A stretch of DNA of 38,558 nucleotides, taken from positions 1 through 38,558 of the forward strand of contig JAKSBN010000469.1 of the NCBI GenBank assembly GCA_022361175.1, written 5' to 3'. Source of the stretch: Pseudomonadota bacterium. Lineage in GTDB: Bacteria; Myxococcota_A; UBA9160; UBA4427. The position numbers and the translations under genes were made by a program. The notes under the pieces were generated by a model. It was not told the origin of the DNA. It made no database searches and saw only the letters and a list, made by a program, of their open reading frames with translations. Shown here piece after piece: positions 10,639 through 19,001 of the stretch. Positions within the stretch are counted from its first letter, which is position 1; every line of letters starts with the position of its first letter.

Positions 10639-10715
10639 GTGTCCTGTCCCAGAAGTTCGGCTGCATTCGAAGCCGCCTACGAGCCAACTCGACGCCGACT
10701 TCTGGGACAGGGCAC
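10639..10715. repeat. Long imperfect inverted repeat between lptG and hflC
   Basis: Two arms of 23 and 22 bases (10639-10661 and 10694-10715) share the core CCTGTCCCAGAAGT in opposite orientation. They differ by one mismatch and one extra T and are separated by about 32 bases. The right arm ends on the first base of the hflC stop codon. Placed between convergent genes, it would fold in either transcript and could act as a two-way terminator. The long loop and non-T-rich flanks also fit a REP-like or mobile inverted-repeat element. Confidence 0.75.
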
Positions 10716-11602
10716 TAGCGCCCCTCGACGTTCTCGGGGGACAGGTACCGAAAGAACTCGTGGTCGGGCGGCAGCACCAGCGTCGTGCCTTCCCCGATCG
10801 TCTTGCGGTAGGCCTCGAGGCTGCGCCAGAACGCGTAGAACTCGCGGTCCTTGTTGTAGGCCTCGGCGTGGATCCGCGCCGCCTCGGCGTCGCCTTCGCC
10901 GCGCGTGAGCTCGGCGTCCGCCTGGGCCTGAGCCACCAGATCCGCCGCCTCCTTCTCCGCCTCGGCCCGGATCTCGCGCGCGCGCCGCTCTCCGGCCACG
11001 CGCTGCTCGCGAGCGCGGGCGCGGCGTTGTTCCGCCATCTGTTCGTAGGCCGCCTTCTCGGCGTTGCGGGGAATCTCGACGCGGTTCAGCCGCACGTCCA
11101 CGATGGCCGCCCCGCCGCCGTCGAGATCCTCGGTGCTCTCGCGGGCCAGCACCTCCAGGATCTCGGACCGCGCCAACAGTTCGGACAGGGAGAGATTGCC
11201 GATCTTCGCGCCGACGCTCGCATTCACGATCTCCTGAATGCGAGCCTCCGCCGACGCCACCCCCAGCGGAAACCGCTCCATGAAATCCAGCGGGTCGGTG
11301 ATCTGCCAGACCACGTAGTAGTCGATGATGATCTTCTCGCCGCGCCGGATCAGCATCTCGACGGGCTCTGCGTTCAGGTACTGGAGACGCCGCGGAAACG
11401 TGCGGACGCGTTCGAGAGGCCACCAGTGCCACCACGTGACGCCCGGCTCCACGATCGTCTTGGTCGGCTGCCCGAAGAAGAGCACCACTTTCTGCTCGTG
11501 CTCCTTGGTCACGATCATAGGCCCGACGCCCAACTCGCCGCCCCAGAAAAAGCCCACGAGCAGCGCGGCCCCCACCAGCGCCAGCAGGACGAAACGCCTC
11601 AC
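10715..11602 (-). CDS. hflC: HflC, SPFH-domain membrane protein
   Basis: HflC and HflK form a large membrane cage around the FtsH protease and modulate its activity. The 295-residue product has one N-terminal membrane anchor (residues 3-20), the SPFH/band 7 domain (VTKEHEQKVVLFFGQPTKTI onward), a long Ala/Glu/Arg coiled coil (about 195-255) and the HflC-type tail (FYAFWRSLEAYRKTIGEGTTLVLPPDHEFFRYL). The GTG start overlaps the hflK stop by 4 bases. It is the last gene of the coaBC-nfeD-slipin-hflK-hflC run and ends at the inverted repeat. Confidence 0.92.
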   Translation of the reverse strand: MRRFVLLALVGAALLVGFFWGGELGVGPMIVTKEHEQKVVLFFGQPTKTIVEPGVTWWHWWPLERVRTFPRRLQYLNAEPVEMLIRRGEKIIIDYYVVWQITDPLDFMERFPLGVASAEARIQEIVNASVGAKIGNLSLSELLARSEILEVLARESTEDLDGGGAAIVDVRLNRVEIPRNAEKAAYEQMAEQRRARAREQRVAGERRAREIRAEAEKEAADLVAQAQADAELTRGEGDAEAARIHAEAYNKDREFYAFWRSLEAYRKTIGEGTTLVLPPDHEFFRYLSPENVEGR

Positions 11603-12666
11603 GGGGTTCCTCCCCCGGCCCGGTTCTGCAGCGGCAGCAGCGGGACCAGGTTGGCCGACCCGGGCTCGACGATGATCTTCTCCGCATCCGGCAGGACCGA
11701 CTCCAGCGTCTCCAGATACAAACGCCGCCGCGTCACTTCCGGCGCCGCCTGGTACTCGCTGCGGAGCGCGTCGAAGCGGCCGGCGGCGCCGCGCGCGGCC
11801 GCGATGGCGACCGCCTTGTCGGCGAGAGCGCGCTCCCGGATCTCGGTCGCCTGGGCTTCGGCCCGGGCCAGGATCTCCTTCTCGTCACCGAGCGCCAGGG
11901 AGACCGCCCGCGCCTCGTCCTGTTGGGAAGCCGTCACGTCGTCGAACGCGTCCTGGACCGCCACCGGGGGCTGAACGACCTGCAGCTGGACCTGGCTGAT
12001 TCGAAACGGCGAGCGTCCGGGGTACTGCGGCAGCGCCGCGGCGGCCGCGGTTTCGAGCTCGGGACAACCGTCCAGGCTCCGATTGAAATAGCAGTCGAGG
12101 GTGCGTTGGAGCAGCTCCCGGGAGCGGTTCTGGATCTCGCTTCGCTTCTCCGACAGGACGCCGTCGATGTCCGTCTGGCCCACGATCTGGCGCACCGACG
12201 CCTGGGCGGCGTCGCGCAACGTCGCCAGCGGATCCGCCATGCGGTAGACGAACAGGAAGGCGTCGTCGACGGTGTACTGCACCACGTAGGACAGGTTCAC
12301 GATGTTGCTGTCCGCCGTCTGCATCGCCGTCTCGAACGTCGCCGTCTCCTCCCCCGGCGCCGCCCGCGCGTCGCCGCCAAGGCCGAACTGCTCGCGTCGG
12401 ATCTCCGCAATGTTCACGACGTCGTGAAAGTCGATCGGCTCCGGCCAGTGCCAGGCCAGACCGGGGGTCGTCTTGGTCCGGTGATAGGCACCGAACTGGA
12501 GGATGACCGCAGCCTCACCGGGCTCCAGGGTATAGATCCCCGTCGAGGCCCACCCGAGCACCAGCCCCAGCGACACCAACACGGTCAGCGTGTTGGCCAC
12601 AGTGCGCCCCACCCCCCGGCGCAGCTTCTCGTCGGTGGTAAGAGGCCCGTCGTCGTCTGTGGCCAA
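11599..12666 (-). CDS. hflK: HflK, SPFH-domain membrane protein
   Basis: The 355-residue protein is the HflK partner of the FtsH-regulating HflKC complex. It has a short polar N-terminus, one membrane helix (about 24-45), and a band 7 domain beginning GIYTLEPGEAAVILQFG with the HflK phrase PGLAWHWPEPID. A coiled coil with LARAEAQATEIRERAL and the C-terminal RRLYLETLESVLPDAEKIIVEP follow. The first codon is TTG, with AGAGGT about 9 bases upstream. It lies 6 bases after the slipin stop and overlaps hflC by 4. An alanine-rich insertion with two cysteines (about 190-212) separates the band 7 and coiled-coil parts. Confidence 0.92.
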   Translation of the reverse strand: MATDDDGPLTTDEKLRRGVGRTVANTLTVLVSLGLVLGWASTGIYTLEPGEAAVILQFGAYHRTKTTPGLAWHWPEPIDFHDVVNIAEIRREQFGLGGDARAAPGEETATFETAMQTADSNIVNLSYVVQYTVDDAFLFVYRMADPLATLRDAAQASVRQIVGQTDIDGVLSEKRSEIQNRSRELLQRTLDCYFNRSLDGCPELETAAAAALPQYPGRSPFRISQVQLQVVQPPVAVQDAFDDVTASQQDEARAVSLALGDEKEILARAEAQATEIRERALADKAVAIAAARGAAGRFDALRSEYQAAPEVTRRRLYLETLESVLPDAEKIIVEPGSANLVPLLPLQNRAGGGTP

Positions 12667-12672
12667 GTGTCG

Positions 12673-13440
12673 CTACCTCTGACCCGGTGTCGAGCTTCCG
12701 TTCCCGTTGTAGAACGGCTTCAGGATGTCGATCGGCACCGGGAAGATCGTCGTACTGCTGTTCTCGGTCGCGATGTCCGAGAGGGTCTGGAGATAGCGCA
12801 GCTGCAGCGCGCCTTCCTCCGACGAGAGCACCCGAGACGCCTCGGCCAGCCGTTCTGCGGCCTGGAACTCGCCCTCGGCGTGGATGATCTTGGCGCGCTT
12901 CTCGCGCTCGGCCTCGGCCTGCTTGGCCATGGCGCGCTGCATGTCGACCGGGAGATCGATCTGCTTCACCTCCACGGCGCGAACCTTCACGCCCCAGGGC
13001 TCGGTCTGGAGATCGATGATCTCCTGCAGCCGCTGGTTGATCCGCTCGCGATCCGACAAGAGCTCGTCCAGCTCGGCCTGGCCGCACACGCTGCGGAGCG
13101 TCGTCTGGGCCAGCTGGGACGTGCCGTAGAGGTAGTTCTCCACCTGGATCACGGCCTTCTCGGGGTGGAGGACCCGGAAGTACAGAACGGCGTTCACCTT
13201 GACCGAGACGTTGTCCCGGGTGATCACCTCCTGCACCGGGACGTCCATGACGATCTCGCGCAGGCTGATGCGGATCATGCGGTCCACGAAGGGGATGATC
13301 CACTTGAGACCGGCCTGCTTCACGCCCTGCAGCCGACCGAGCCGGAGGACGACGCCGCGCTCGTACTCGGCCAAGACGCGAAAGCCAGCAAACGCAAGGA
13401 GCAGACCTGCTCCCAACAGAACCCCGATCGCCGTTCCCAT
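12673..13440 (-). CDS. Slipin (stomatin-like SPFH protein)
   Basis: The 255-residue product is a bacterial slipin. It has one N-terminal membrane segment (residues 2-22) followed by a compact SPFH domain with the slipin signatures [42 protein letters not shown] and [16 protein letters not shown], then an [21 protein letters not shown] coiled coil. Slipins are usually paired with a membrane-bound NfeD, and an nfeD gene lies 138 bases upstream on the same strand. I chose the ATG at 13440 because it has a G/A-rich Shine-Dalgarno (GGGGGAGGGGACA). The precise cellular role of slipin-NfeD pairs is not settled. Confidence 0.92.
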   Translation of the reverse strand: MGTAIGVLLGAGLLLAFAGFRVLAEYERGVVLRLGRLQGVKQAGLKWIIPFVDRMIRISLREIVMDVPVQEVITRDNVSVKVNAVLYFRVLHPEKAVIQVENYLYGTSQLAQTTLRSVCGQAELDELLSDRERINQRLQEIIDLQTEPWGVKVRAVEVKQIDLPVDMQRAMAKQAEAEREKRAKIIHAEGEFQAAERLAEASRVLSSEEGALQLRYLQTLSDIATENSSTTIFPVPIDILKPFYNGNGSSTPGQR

Positions 13441-13455
13441 TGTCCCCTCCCCCAA

Positions 13456-13502
13456 ATGGATTTCGAGATGGATTTCGAGATCTCTTGGCTATCGAGATCT
13501 CG
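13456..13502. repeat. Tandem 12-mer and GAGATCTC inverted repeats between nfeD and slipin
   Basis: The 12-mer ATGGATTTCGAG occurs twice back to back (13456-13467 and 13468-13479). It runs into two copies of the self-complementary GAGATCTC (13477-13484 and 13494-13501), separated by a 9-base loop. In leftward transcripts the two GAGATCTC copies could pair as an 8-base stem about 37 bases upstream of the slipin ATG. There is no U-tract after it. This could be a partial terminator, an mRNA processing site or an operator. Confidence 0.65.
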
Positions 13503-13578
13503 TGGAATTCAAGGCCTCACCGCCCAGTATCTCACGCTCGAGCGAGACGGCCAGCCGCCGCCGGCGCCGCTCTCGCGT

Positions 13579-14910
13579 CTACACCTCGTCGCTGGGCACC
13601 CGCCGGACGTCCATGCGGAGGCCCTCCACCGCCACGACCTCGACGGCCTCGCCCTCGCCGATCGGCTCGTCGGCGTGCGCGTTCCAGTACTCCCCGCGCA
13701 CGAAGACCCGGCCGTCCAGATCGAGCCCCGTCGCCGCCTTGCCCACCAGTCCCACCAGCTCGTCCACGCCGGCCGTCTGCCGCAGCGCGAAGGTACGCCC
13801 CACCGAGAAGACCACGAGCGCGCCGAAGGCCGCCATGGCGGCCACCACCGGGACGAGCACGGACCAGAACGATACCGACAAGTCCCCCAGCTCCGGACGG
13901 TCGAACAGCATGGATCCCCCGATGAGCAGCGCGAGCACTCCTGCGGCGAACAACGCCCCCATGGTGGGAAAGAAGATCTCCGCCACCATCAACCCGATTC
14001 CGGACAGGATGAGAAGCAGCCCCAGCCAATCGAAGGGCAGCACCTGGAAGGCCATCAGGGTGAGCATGAGGCAGATGGCGCCCACCACACCCGGCACGAT
14101 CAACCCCGGGTTGTTGAACTCGACGTAGAGGCCGAGCATCCCCGCCATCATCAGAATGAACGCGACGTTGGGATCGGCCAGGAAGCTGAAGAAGCGCTGG
14201 AGCTGACCCATCTCGATCTCATCGATGGCGGCGCCGGCCAGGGTGATGGTCTGCATCTCGCCGTCGACCTTCACCTCGCGCCCTTCGATCTGCTCCAAGA
14301 GCTCGCGCCGGTTTTCGGCCACGAGATCGATGACCCCGAGTTCGAGGGCTTCCGTCTCGCCCACGGCGACCGCTTCGCGCACGGCTTTGCCCACCCACTC
14401 GACGTTGCGGTTGCGCTCCTTGGCGACCGATTCGATGAAGGCGGCCAGGAAGTTCTCGGCCTTCTGCATCGAGACGTCCGTCCGCTCTCCGTCCTTCTCC
14501 TCGTTGGTGTCACCGCCCTGGGCCTGGATGGGGGAAGCGGCGCCGATGCTCGTCCCCGGCGCCATCGCCGCCACGTGCGCGGCCACGGTGATGAAGGTCC
14601 CCGCCGAGCTGGCCCAGGCTCCCCGCGGCGCCACGTAGACGATGACGGGCACGCGGGAGTTCAGCATGGCCTGGATGATGTCCTTGGTGGAATCGACCAA
14701 CCCCCCAGGCGTGTCGAGCTCGATCAGCAGCGCCGACGCCCCGTCGGCCTCGGCCTGCTCGACCGCCTGCACCAGATACTCGGCCACGGCCGGATTGATC
14801 ATCCCGGACACCGTGGCGAGCTTGAGCTCTCCCGCGCCGGCCGCGCCGGCAGCGAGCCAGCCCGCCAGGGCGACACCGACGGCCCAACGAATCCTCGGCT
14901 CGCGTCTCAA
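13579..14910 (-). CDS. NfeD-family membrane serine protease (ClpP-class)
   Basis: The 443-residue protein is a full-length NfeD with signal sequence, an N-terminal ClpP-like serine protease domain, a bundle of membrane helices (about 255-365) and a C-terminal OB-fold (about 375-440). By comparison with the archaeal 1510-N protease, the catalytic dyad should be S102 in ASSAGTFI and K150 in SMQKAENF. IELDTPGG and PGTSIGAASP are typical. The archaeal enzyme cuts the C-terminus of its partner stomatin, and a slipin is encoded next. The TTG start overlaps the coaBC stop by 4 bases, which is unusual coupling to a coenzyme A gene. A downstream start is possible. Confidence 0.88.
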   Translation of the reverse strand: MRREPRIRWAVGVALAGWLAAGAAGAGELKLATVSGMINPAVAEYLVQAVEQAEADGASALLIELDTPGGLVDSTKDIIQAMLNSRVPVIVYVAPRGAWASSAGTFITVAAHVAAMAPGTSIGAASPIQAQGGDTNEEKDGERTDVSMQKAENFLAAFIESVAKERNRNVEWVGKAVREAVAVGETEALELGVIDLVAENRRELLEQIEGREVKVDGEMQTITLAGAAIDEIEMGQLQRFFSFLADPNVAFILMMAGMLGLYVEFNNPGLIVPGVVGAICLMLTLMAFQVLPFDWLGLLLILSGIGLMVAEIFFPTMGALFAAGVLALLIGGSMLFDRPELGDLSVSFWSVLVPVVAAMAAFGALVVFSVGRTFALRQTAGVDELVGLVGKAATGLDLDGRVFVRGEYWNAHADEPIGEGEAVEVVAVEGLRMDVRRVPSDEV

Positions 14911-16139
14911 ACGCGCCCCTCCCCGCTCCCCGCCCGTCGCTTGGCGCGAAGCGCTTCGATCCGATCGAGCAACCGCGACGCGACGTCGCGCTTCGACAAG
15001 AGCGGCAGCTCTTCGACTTCGCCGCCGGGCCAGACGAAGGACACGGCGTTCGTGTCCACGTCGAATCCGGCGTCGGCTCTCGAGACGTCGTTCGCCACGA
15101 TCAGATCACACCCCTTGCGCGCGAGTTTGCGCTGGGCCGCGGGGATCAGTTCCTCGCTCTCGGCGGCGAACCCCACCACCACGCGGTCGCCCTTGCTCGC
15201 GCACAGCTCGGCGAGAATGTCCGGATTTCGGACCAGCTCGAGCGTCATTCCCGTGTCGGGCGCCAAGTTCTCTTTCTTGATCTTGCCGTGCACGGCGGCG
15301 GCGGGGCGAAAATCCGCCACCGCGGCGGCCTTCACGATGATCTGGGCCGTCTCGGCCTCTCTCAGCACTGCGTCGCGCATTTCGAGCGCGCTCTCCACAT
15401 CGAGGCGCTCGACTCCGGCGGGAGTCGAAAGCGGCGTCGGTCCCGCCACCAGAACCACCTCGGCACCGCGGCGCGCGGCTTCGCCGGCGATCTCGAAACC
15501 CATTCGGCCCGAACTGCGGTTGGTGAGGCTCCGGACGTCGTCGATGGCTTCGCGGGTCCCCGCGGCGGTCACGACCACTCGCGCCCCCGCCAGGCTCTCG
15601 GCCCCGAGCTCCAGCTCCGCGGCGGCCGCGATGTCGAGCGGCTCGGCCATGCGGCCCTGACCCACCCAGCCGCACGCCAGCTCGCCCGCCTCCGGCCCCG
15701 CGAACGCCACCCCTCGGCCGCGCAGTCGCTCCACGTTCTCGCGGGTCGCGGGGTGCTCCCACATGTTGACGTTCATGGCCGGGGCCACCAGGATCCGCGC
15801 CCTCGTCGCCAGCAAGACGGCCGTCACCAAGTCGTCGGCCAAGCCGTGTGCCAGCTTCGCCAGGACGTTGGCCGTGGCCGGCGCGACCACCACCAGCTCG
15901 GCCCAGTCCGCCAGCGAGATGTGGTCGATCTGGCTCTCTTCGGAAGGATCGAAGAGGGCGTGTCGCACGGGAGACTGGGTGAGCGCCTGCAGAACCAGAG
16001 GCGAGACGAAACGCGTGGCTTCCGGAGTCAGCGCACAGCGGACGTCGTGGCCCGCCTGCACGAGCGCGCGCACCACCTCGGGCAGCTTGTAGGCGGCGAT
16101 GCCTCCGCTGCCGGCCACCAGGATGCGCCGCGCCTCCAT
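14907..16139 (-). CDS. coaBC: CoaBC, phosphopantothenoylcysteine synthetase/decarboxylase
   Basis: CoaBC makes 4'-phosphopantetheine from phosphopantothenate and cysteine in coenzyme A synthesis. The N-terminal CoaC flavoprotein half has SGGIAAYKLPEVVRAL, the catalytic H73 in QIDHISLADW, the PAMNVNMWEHPAT clamp and C156 in ELACGWVGQGRM. The CoaB half has TAAGTREAIDDVRSLTNRSS and the KIKKENL lysine motif. The ATG at 16139 gives 410 residues, the normal length, with GGAGGGAG about 9 bases before it. The frame is open far upstream but only as noise inside the mutase gene. A terminator separates it from that gene. coaD, two genes upstream, belongs to the same pathway. Confidence 0.95.
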   Translation of the reverse strand: MEARRILVAGSGGIAAYKLPEVVRALVQAGHDVRCALTPEATRFVSPLVLQALTQSPVRHALFDPSEESQIDHISLADWAELVVVAPATANVLAKLAHGLADDLVTAVLLATRARILVAPAMNVNMWEHPATRENVERLRGRGVAFAGPEAGELACGWVGQGRMAEPLDIAAAAELELGAESLAGARVVVTAAGTREAIDDVRSLTNRSSGRMGFEIAGEAARRGAEVVLVAGPTPLSTPAGVERLDVESALEMRDAVLREAETAQIIVKAAAVADFRPAAAVHGKIKKENLAPDTGMTLELVRNPDILAELCASKGDRVVVGFAAESEELIPAAQRKLARKGCDLIVANDVSRADAGFDVDTNAVSFVWPGGEVEELPLLSKRDVASRLLDRIEALRAKRRAGSGEGRV

Positions 16140-16156
16140 GATGCTCGTCTCCCTCC

Positions 16157-16182
16157 AAAAAACCCTCGTGGCAAGCGAGGTT
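16157..16182 (-). terminator. Intrinsic terminator between the phosphohexomutase gene and coaBC
   Basis: Read leftward, a CCTCG/CGAGG stem with a 7-base loop is followed by G and six T residues. It lies 62-87 bases past the mutase stop and about 18 bases before the coaBC start. It would stop transcripts of rsmD-coaD-mutase. Because it is so close to coaBC it could also act as a leader attenuator for that gene. Confidence 0.7.
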
Positions 16183-16243
16183 ACCCGAACCCGGGCGAAG
16201 CTCCAAGCAACCCGCCGCGCTTCGGCTCGCCGCGCCGACGACC

Positions 16244-17629
16244 TTATGCGCGTTGCAGTTTCCGACAGCCGAGCTCGAGGCGCGCCCGCAGCGCCGTCGC
16301 GGTCCGCGCCTCGGCGTAGACCCTCACGACGGACTCGGTTCCAGACGCGCGCCACAACAGGAACCCGTCCGGGAGTTCGAGCCGCAGACCGTCCCGCCGC
16401 TCGACTCCCACGACCCGCTCGCGGCCGAAGCGATTCGGCGGATCGCGCATCCAATCCGCCAGCCGCGCTCGGCGTGCCTCCGTGGCGGGCAGCGCCGTGC
16501 GAGACCAGTGCCGGCCCCCGAACCGCCGATGCAATTCGGCCACACAGCGCGACAGGGGTCGGGCTCGCGCGGTGCGGCGCTCGCACAGCAGCATCGCGGC
16601 CAGCATTCCATCCTTGTCCCGTCCGAACGGCTCGTACGCGAAGCCTCCGCTCTCGTCGGCCGCCACTTGGGCCGCCCCGCCCAACAGTGCGCCGGCCAAG
16701 TGCTTGAACCCCACGCCCTCGATCCGCCACTCGAGCCCATGCGATTCGGCGACCGCCCCCACCAGCGATCCCGTCGCCACGGTCGTCACGACCCCCCCGC
16801 GCAGCCGCCCGCTGGCCGCCAGGTGATCGACCACCAGGGCCAGACAGGTGGCGTCGGACAGCACGCGACCCCGCTCGTCGGTGGCCACGAAGCGGTCGGC
16901 ATCGCCATCCGTCGCGAGGCCCAGATCCGCCGACCGCCGGCGCACCTCTCGGGACAGACACCGCAGCGACTGGGCGTCCGGATCCGGCGCCACGCCTCCG
17001 AACGTCGGGTCGACGTCGGCGCGCAGCACGACGGGCCGTAGCCCGCTGTCGCAAAGTGCCGGGCCCAGCACGGCACCGCCCGCCCCGTGCATCGCGTCGT
17101 ACACGACGCGCACTCGCGACGCTTTTCCGGCCGGGCGAAAGCGGCGCAGATCGTTGCTGTAGCGGGCCATCAGATCCGGGGCCGGCCGGGTCCGCGCTCC
17201 GGTGGAGACCGCCCGACAGCCGCGCGCCCGCCGCTCGATTTCGCGCAGGGCCGCCGGCGGCAAGGTGGTTCCCCCACTCCCGAAGAGCTTCATGCCGTGG
17301 TCCGAGGGTGGATTGTGGCTGGCCGTCAAGACCAGGGCGCCGGCGTAGCGGCCGTGGCGAAGAGCGTGGGTGACGACTGGCGTGGGGGTCACGCCGGGCA
17401 CTCGGAGAGGCGTCGCACTCGTCCCGGACAACGCGCCGGCGGCGGCATCCGCCAGGGCCCCGCTGGCGAAACGGCCGTCCGCCGCCACCAAGACCCGGCG
17501 CGTCGGCCCCTGCTCCGCCAGCCACGAGCCGGCCGCTTCGGCCAGACGACGGGCGCGGGGGAAGGTGACTTCCTCGCCCAGTCTGCCCCGCCAGCCGCCC
17601 GTGCCGAAGCGAATGGCGTCCCGGGTCAC
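16244..17629 (-). CDS. Alpha-D-phosphohexomutase (phosphoglucomutase/phosphomannomutase family)
   Basis: The 461-residue protein interconverts hexose 1- and 6-phosphates. The start IRFGTGGWRG is typical of the family. The active-site serine is S104 in TASHNPP, the metal loop is DGDADR, the sugar loop is ADESGGFAY, and the phosphate-binding loop is RASGTESVVRVY, where Ser replaces the usual Pro. The GTG start overlaps the coaD stop by 4 bases; the frame stays open further upstream only inside coaD. The sugar specificity cannot be told from sequence; glucosamine mutase (GlmM) is less likely. Arginine content is high. It is the last gene before the intrinsic terminator. Confidence 0.88.
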   Translation of the reverse strand: MTRDAIRFGTGGWRGRLGEEVTFPRARRLAEAAGSWLAEQGPTRRVLVAADGRFASGALADAAAGALSGTSATPLRVPGVTPTPVVTHALRHGRYAGALVLTASHNPPSDHGMKLFGSGGTTLPPAALREIERRARGCRAVSTGARTRPAPDLMARYSNDLRRFRPAGKASRVRVVYDAMHGAGGAVLGPALCDSGLRPVVLRADVDPTFGGVAPDPDAQSLRCLSREVRRRSADLGLATDGDADRFVATDERGRVLSDATCLALVVDHLAASGRLRGGVVTTVATGSLVGAVAESHGLEWRIEGVGFKHLAGALLGGAAQVAADESGGFAYEPFGRDKDGMLAAMLLCERRTARARPLSRCVAELHRRFGGRHWSRTALPATEARRARLADWMRDPPNRFGRERVVGVERRDGLRLELPDGFLLWRASGTESVVRVYAEARTATALRARLELGCRKLQRA

Positions 17630-18129
17630 TTCCCCTCGAGCTTCTTCCTCAGCCGCTCTCCGACGAGACTTGGAACGAAGTCGTCGATGTTCCCACCGAA
17701 GCGAACCAACTCCTTCAAGCGGGAGGAACTGACGTAGAGGAAACGCTGGTTGGCCATGAGGAAGAAGATCTCGATCTCGGGCCACAGGTGCTTGTTCATG
17801 AGGGCCATCTCGAACTCGTTCTCGAAGTCCGACATGGCCCGCAGCCCGCGGATGATGGCCGAGGCCCCGATCTCCCGCGCGTAGTGCACCAACAAGCCGC
17901 TGAAGCTGGTCACGCGCGCACGCGGCTCGTCGGCCAGCACCTGGTTGAGCAGATCGATCCGCTCCTCGACGCTGAACGTGCCGCTCTTGGCCACGTTGGT
18001 GGCGACCGCCACCACGACCTCGTCAAAGACGTGCAGTGTCCGTTCGATCAGGTCCAGGTGACCGTTGGTCACCGGGTCGAAGCTGGCCGGGAACAGCGCC
18101 ACGGAGCGCTTTCCGGTGGGGTCCGCCAT
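17626..18129 (-). CDS. coaD: CoaD, phosphopantetheine adenylyltransferase
   Basis: CoaD transfers AMP from ATP to 4'-phosphopantetheine, the penultimate step of coenzyme A synthesis. The 167-residue product has the nucleotidyltransferase motif FDPVTNGHLDLI with H24, the substrate loop AIIRGLRAMSDFENEFEMALMN, and the C-terminal YVSSSRLKEL. A short N-terminal extension (ADPTGKRS) precedes the first strand. The ATG at 18129 follows the rsmD stop by 3 bases. The rsmD-coaD pair is a widespread gene order. AGAAGG lies about 9 bases upstream of the start. Confidence 0.96.
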   Translation of the reverse strand: MADPTGKRSVALFPASFDPVTNGHLDLIERTLHVFDEVVVAVATNVAKSGTFSVEERIDLLNQVLADEPRARVTSFSGLLVHYAREIGASAIIRGLRAMSDFENEFEMALMNKHLWPEIEIFFLMANQRFLYVSSSRLKELVRFGGNIDDFVPSLVGERLRKKLEGK

Positions 18130-18132
18130 GGA

Positions 18133-18705
18133 TCAACCCTTCTCGCAGAGCGATGATCCGTCGTTCACCGGCGCGAACCTCCAGATCATCGTATCACCGT
18201 ACCGCCGTTCGGCTGCCAGCTCGAGCCCCGCAACCGCGTGCACAGGATGACGCTTCGAACCCTCGACGACCACTGTTGCGAAGGGCCTGAGCCAGCGGTG
18301 GGCAACCAGCGCCGCCAGTGTCGCGGGGGCGGCCTCGGCCGCGTAGGGCGGGTCCAAGAGCACCAGATCGCAGCGTTCGCCCTCGGCGGGAGCGCGCCGC
18401 AGCGCCTTCAACACGTCGCCTCGCCACACATCCGTCCGCGCGGCAAGCCCGAGCTGGCGGCGATTGCGTTCCAGGGCCGCCAGGGCGGCAGACGACTTCT
18501 CGACGAACCGAACCTGCTCAGCCCCGCGGGAAAGAGCCTCGATGCCCAGGGTGCCGGTCCCCGCGTACAGATCCAGCACCCGCGCGCCCGCGACGTCGCC
18601 CAGCCAAGCGAAGAGCGACTCGCGCACGCGGTCCGAAGTCGGCCGCACGCCCACGGGCGGAGCCGCCAGACGGCGCCCGCCCAGCTCGCCGCCCGTTACG
18701 CGCAT
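18133..18705 (-). CDS. rsmD: RsmD, 16S rRNA G966 N2-methyltransferase
   Basis: RsmD methylates G966 of 16S rRNA. The 190-residue product begins with the family stretch MRVTGGELGGRRLAAP and has VRPTSDRVRESLFAWL, the SAM motif VLDLYAGTGTLGIEALSRGA, and the catalytic motif LLDPPYAA. I chose the ATG at 18705 because GAGAGGAG lies 7 bases upstream and the length equals the family's. The frame is open for 36 more codons upstream without resemblance to the family. It heads the rsmD-coaD-mutase run and is divergent from the XRE gene across a 406-base gap. Confidence 0.95.
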   Translation of the reverse strand: MRVTGGELGGRRLAAPPVGVRPTSDRVRESLFAWLGDVAGARVLDLYAGTGTLGIEALSRGAEQVRFVEKSSAALAALERNRRQLGLAARTDVWRGDVLKALRRAPAEGERCDLVLLDPPYAAEAAPATLAALVAHRWLRPFATVVVEGSKRHPVHAVAGLELAAERRYGDTMIWRFAPVNDGSSLCEKG

Positions 18706-18903
18706 CGCCCGCTCCTCTCGCTCGGCCCCGCCATGTCGGCGAGACACCGTAAGGCGTTTTCGCGACGGCGGCGAATCGTCCAACACAGAACGTTGTTTAC
18801 CACCGCGCCGCACCCGGATGCGCGCGACGCGCTTGGGCTTGTTGCGGCGCGCGTGCGCACATCACCTCGACGGAAATTTTGCCGAACGTCACGTGGATTG
18901 GGG

Positions 18904-18932
18904 TTGATGCGCGCAATACCCGTCTCTACACT
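18904..18932 (+). promoter_or_regulatory. Sigma-70-type promoter upstream of the XRE gene
   Basis: TTGATG, a 17-base spacer and TACACT match four of six bases in each hexamer of the housekeeping consensus at ideal spacing. The predicted start is near 18939, giving a leader of about 170 bases. A promoter of nearly the same sequence (TTGAAG-N17-TACACT) precedes the gene at 37882. Confidence 0.55.
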
Positions 18933-18981
18933 CCGCCCGCCGAACCGTCGAGGTGACGCATTCGTGTGATTGTCTCGGTGT

Positions 18982-19001
18982 GACTGACTCGGACTGACTC
19001 G
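18982..19001. repeat. Tandem decamer GACTGACTCG x2
   Basis: Two perfect, adjacent copies of GACTGACTCG lie about 50 bases downstream of the predicted -10 box and 110 bases before the XRE start. One helical turn of spacing would place a dimeric regulator on one DNA face. They could be an operator for the XRE protein itself, which is inference. Confidence 0.5.

Noticed and set aside
11923..15660. 1245-codon open frame antisense to hflK, slipin, nfeD and coaBC
   Set aside because: It crosses several well-supported genes and an intergenic repeat region, with no recognisable domain.
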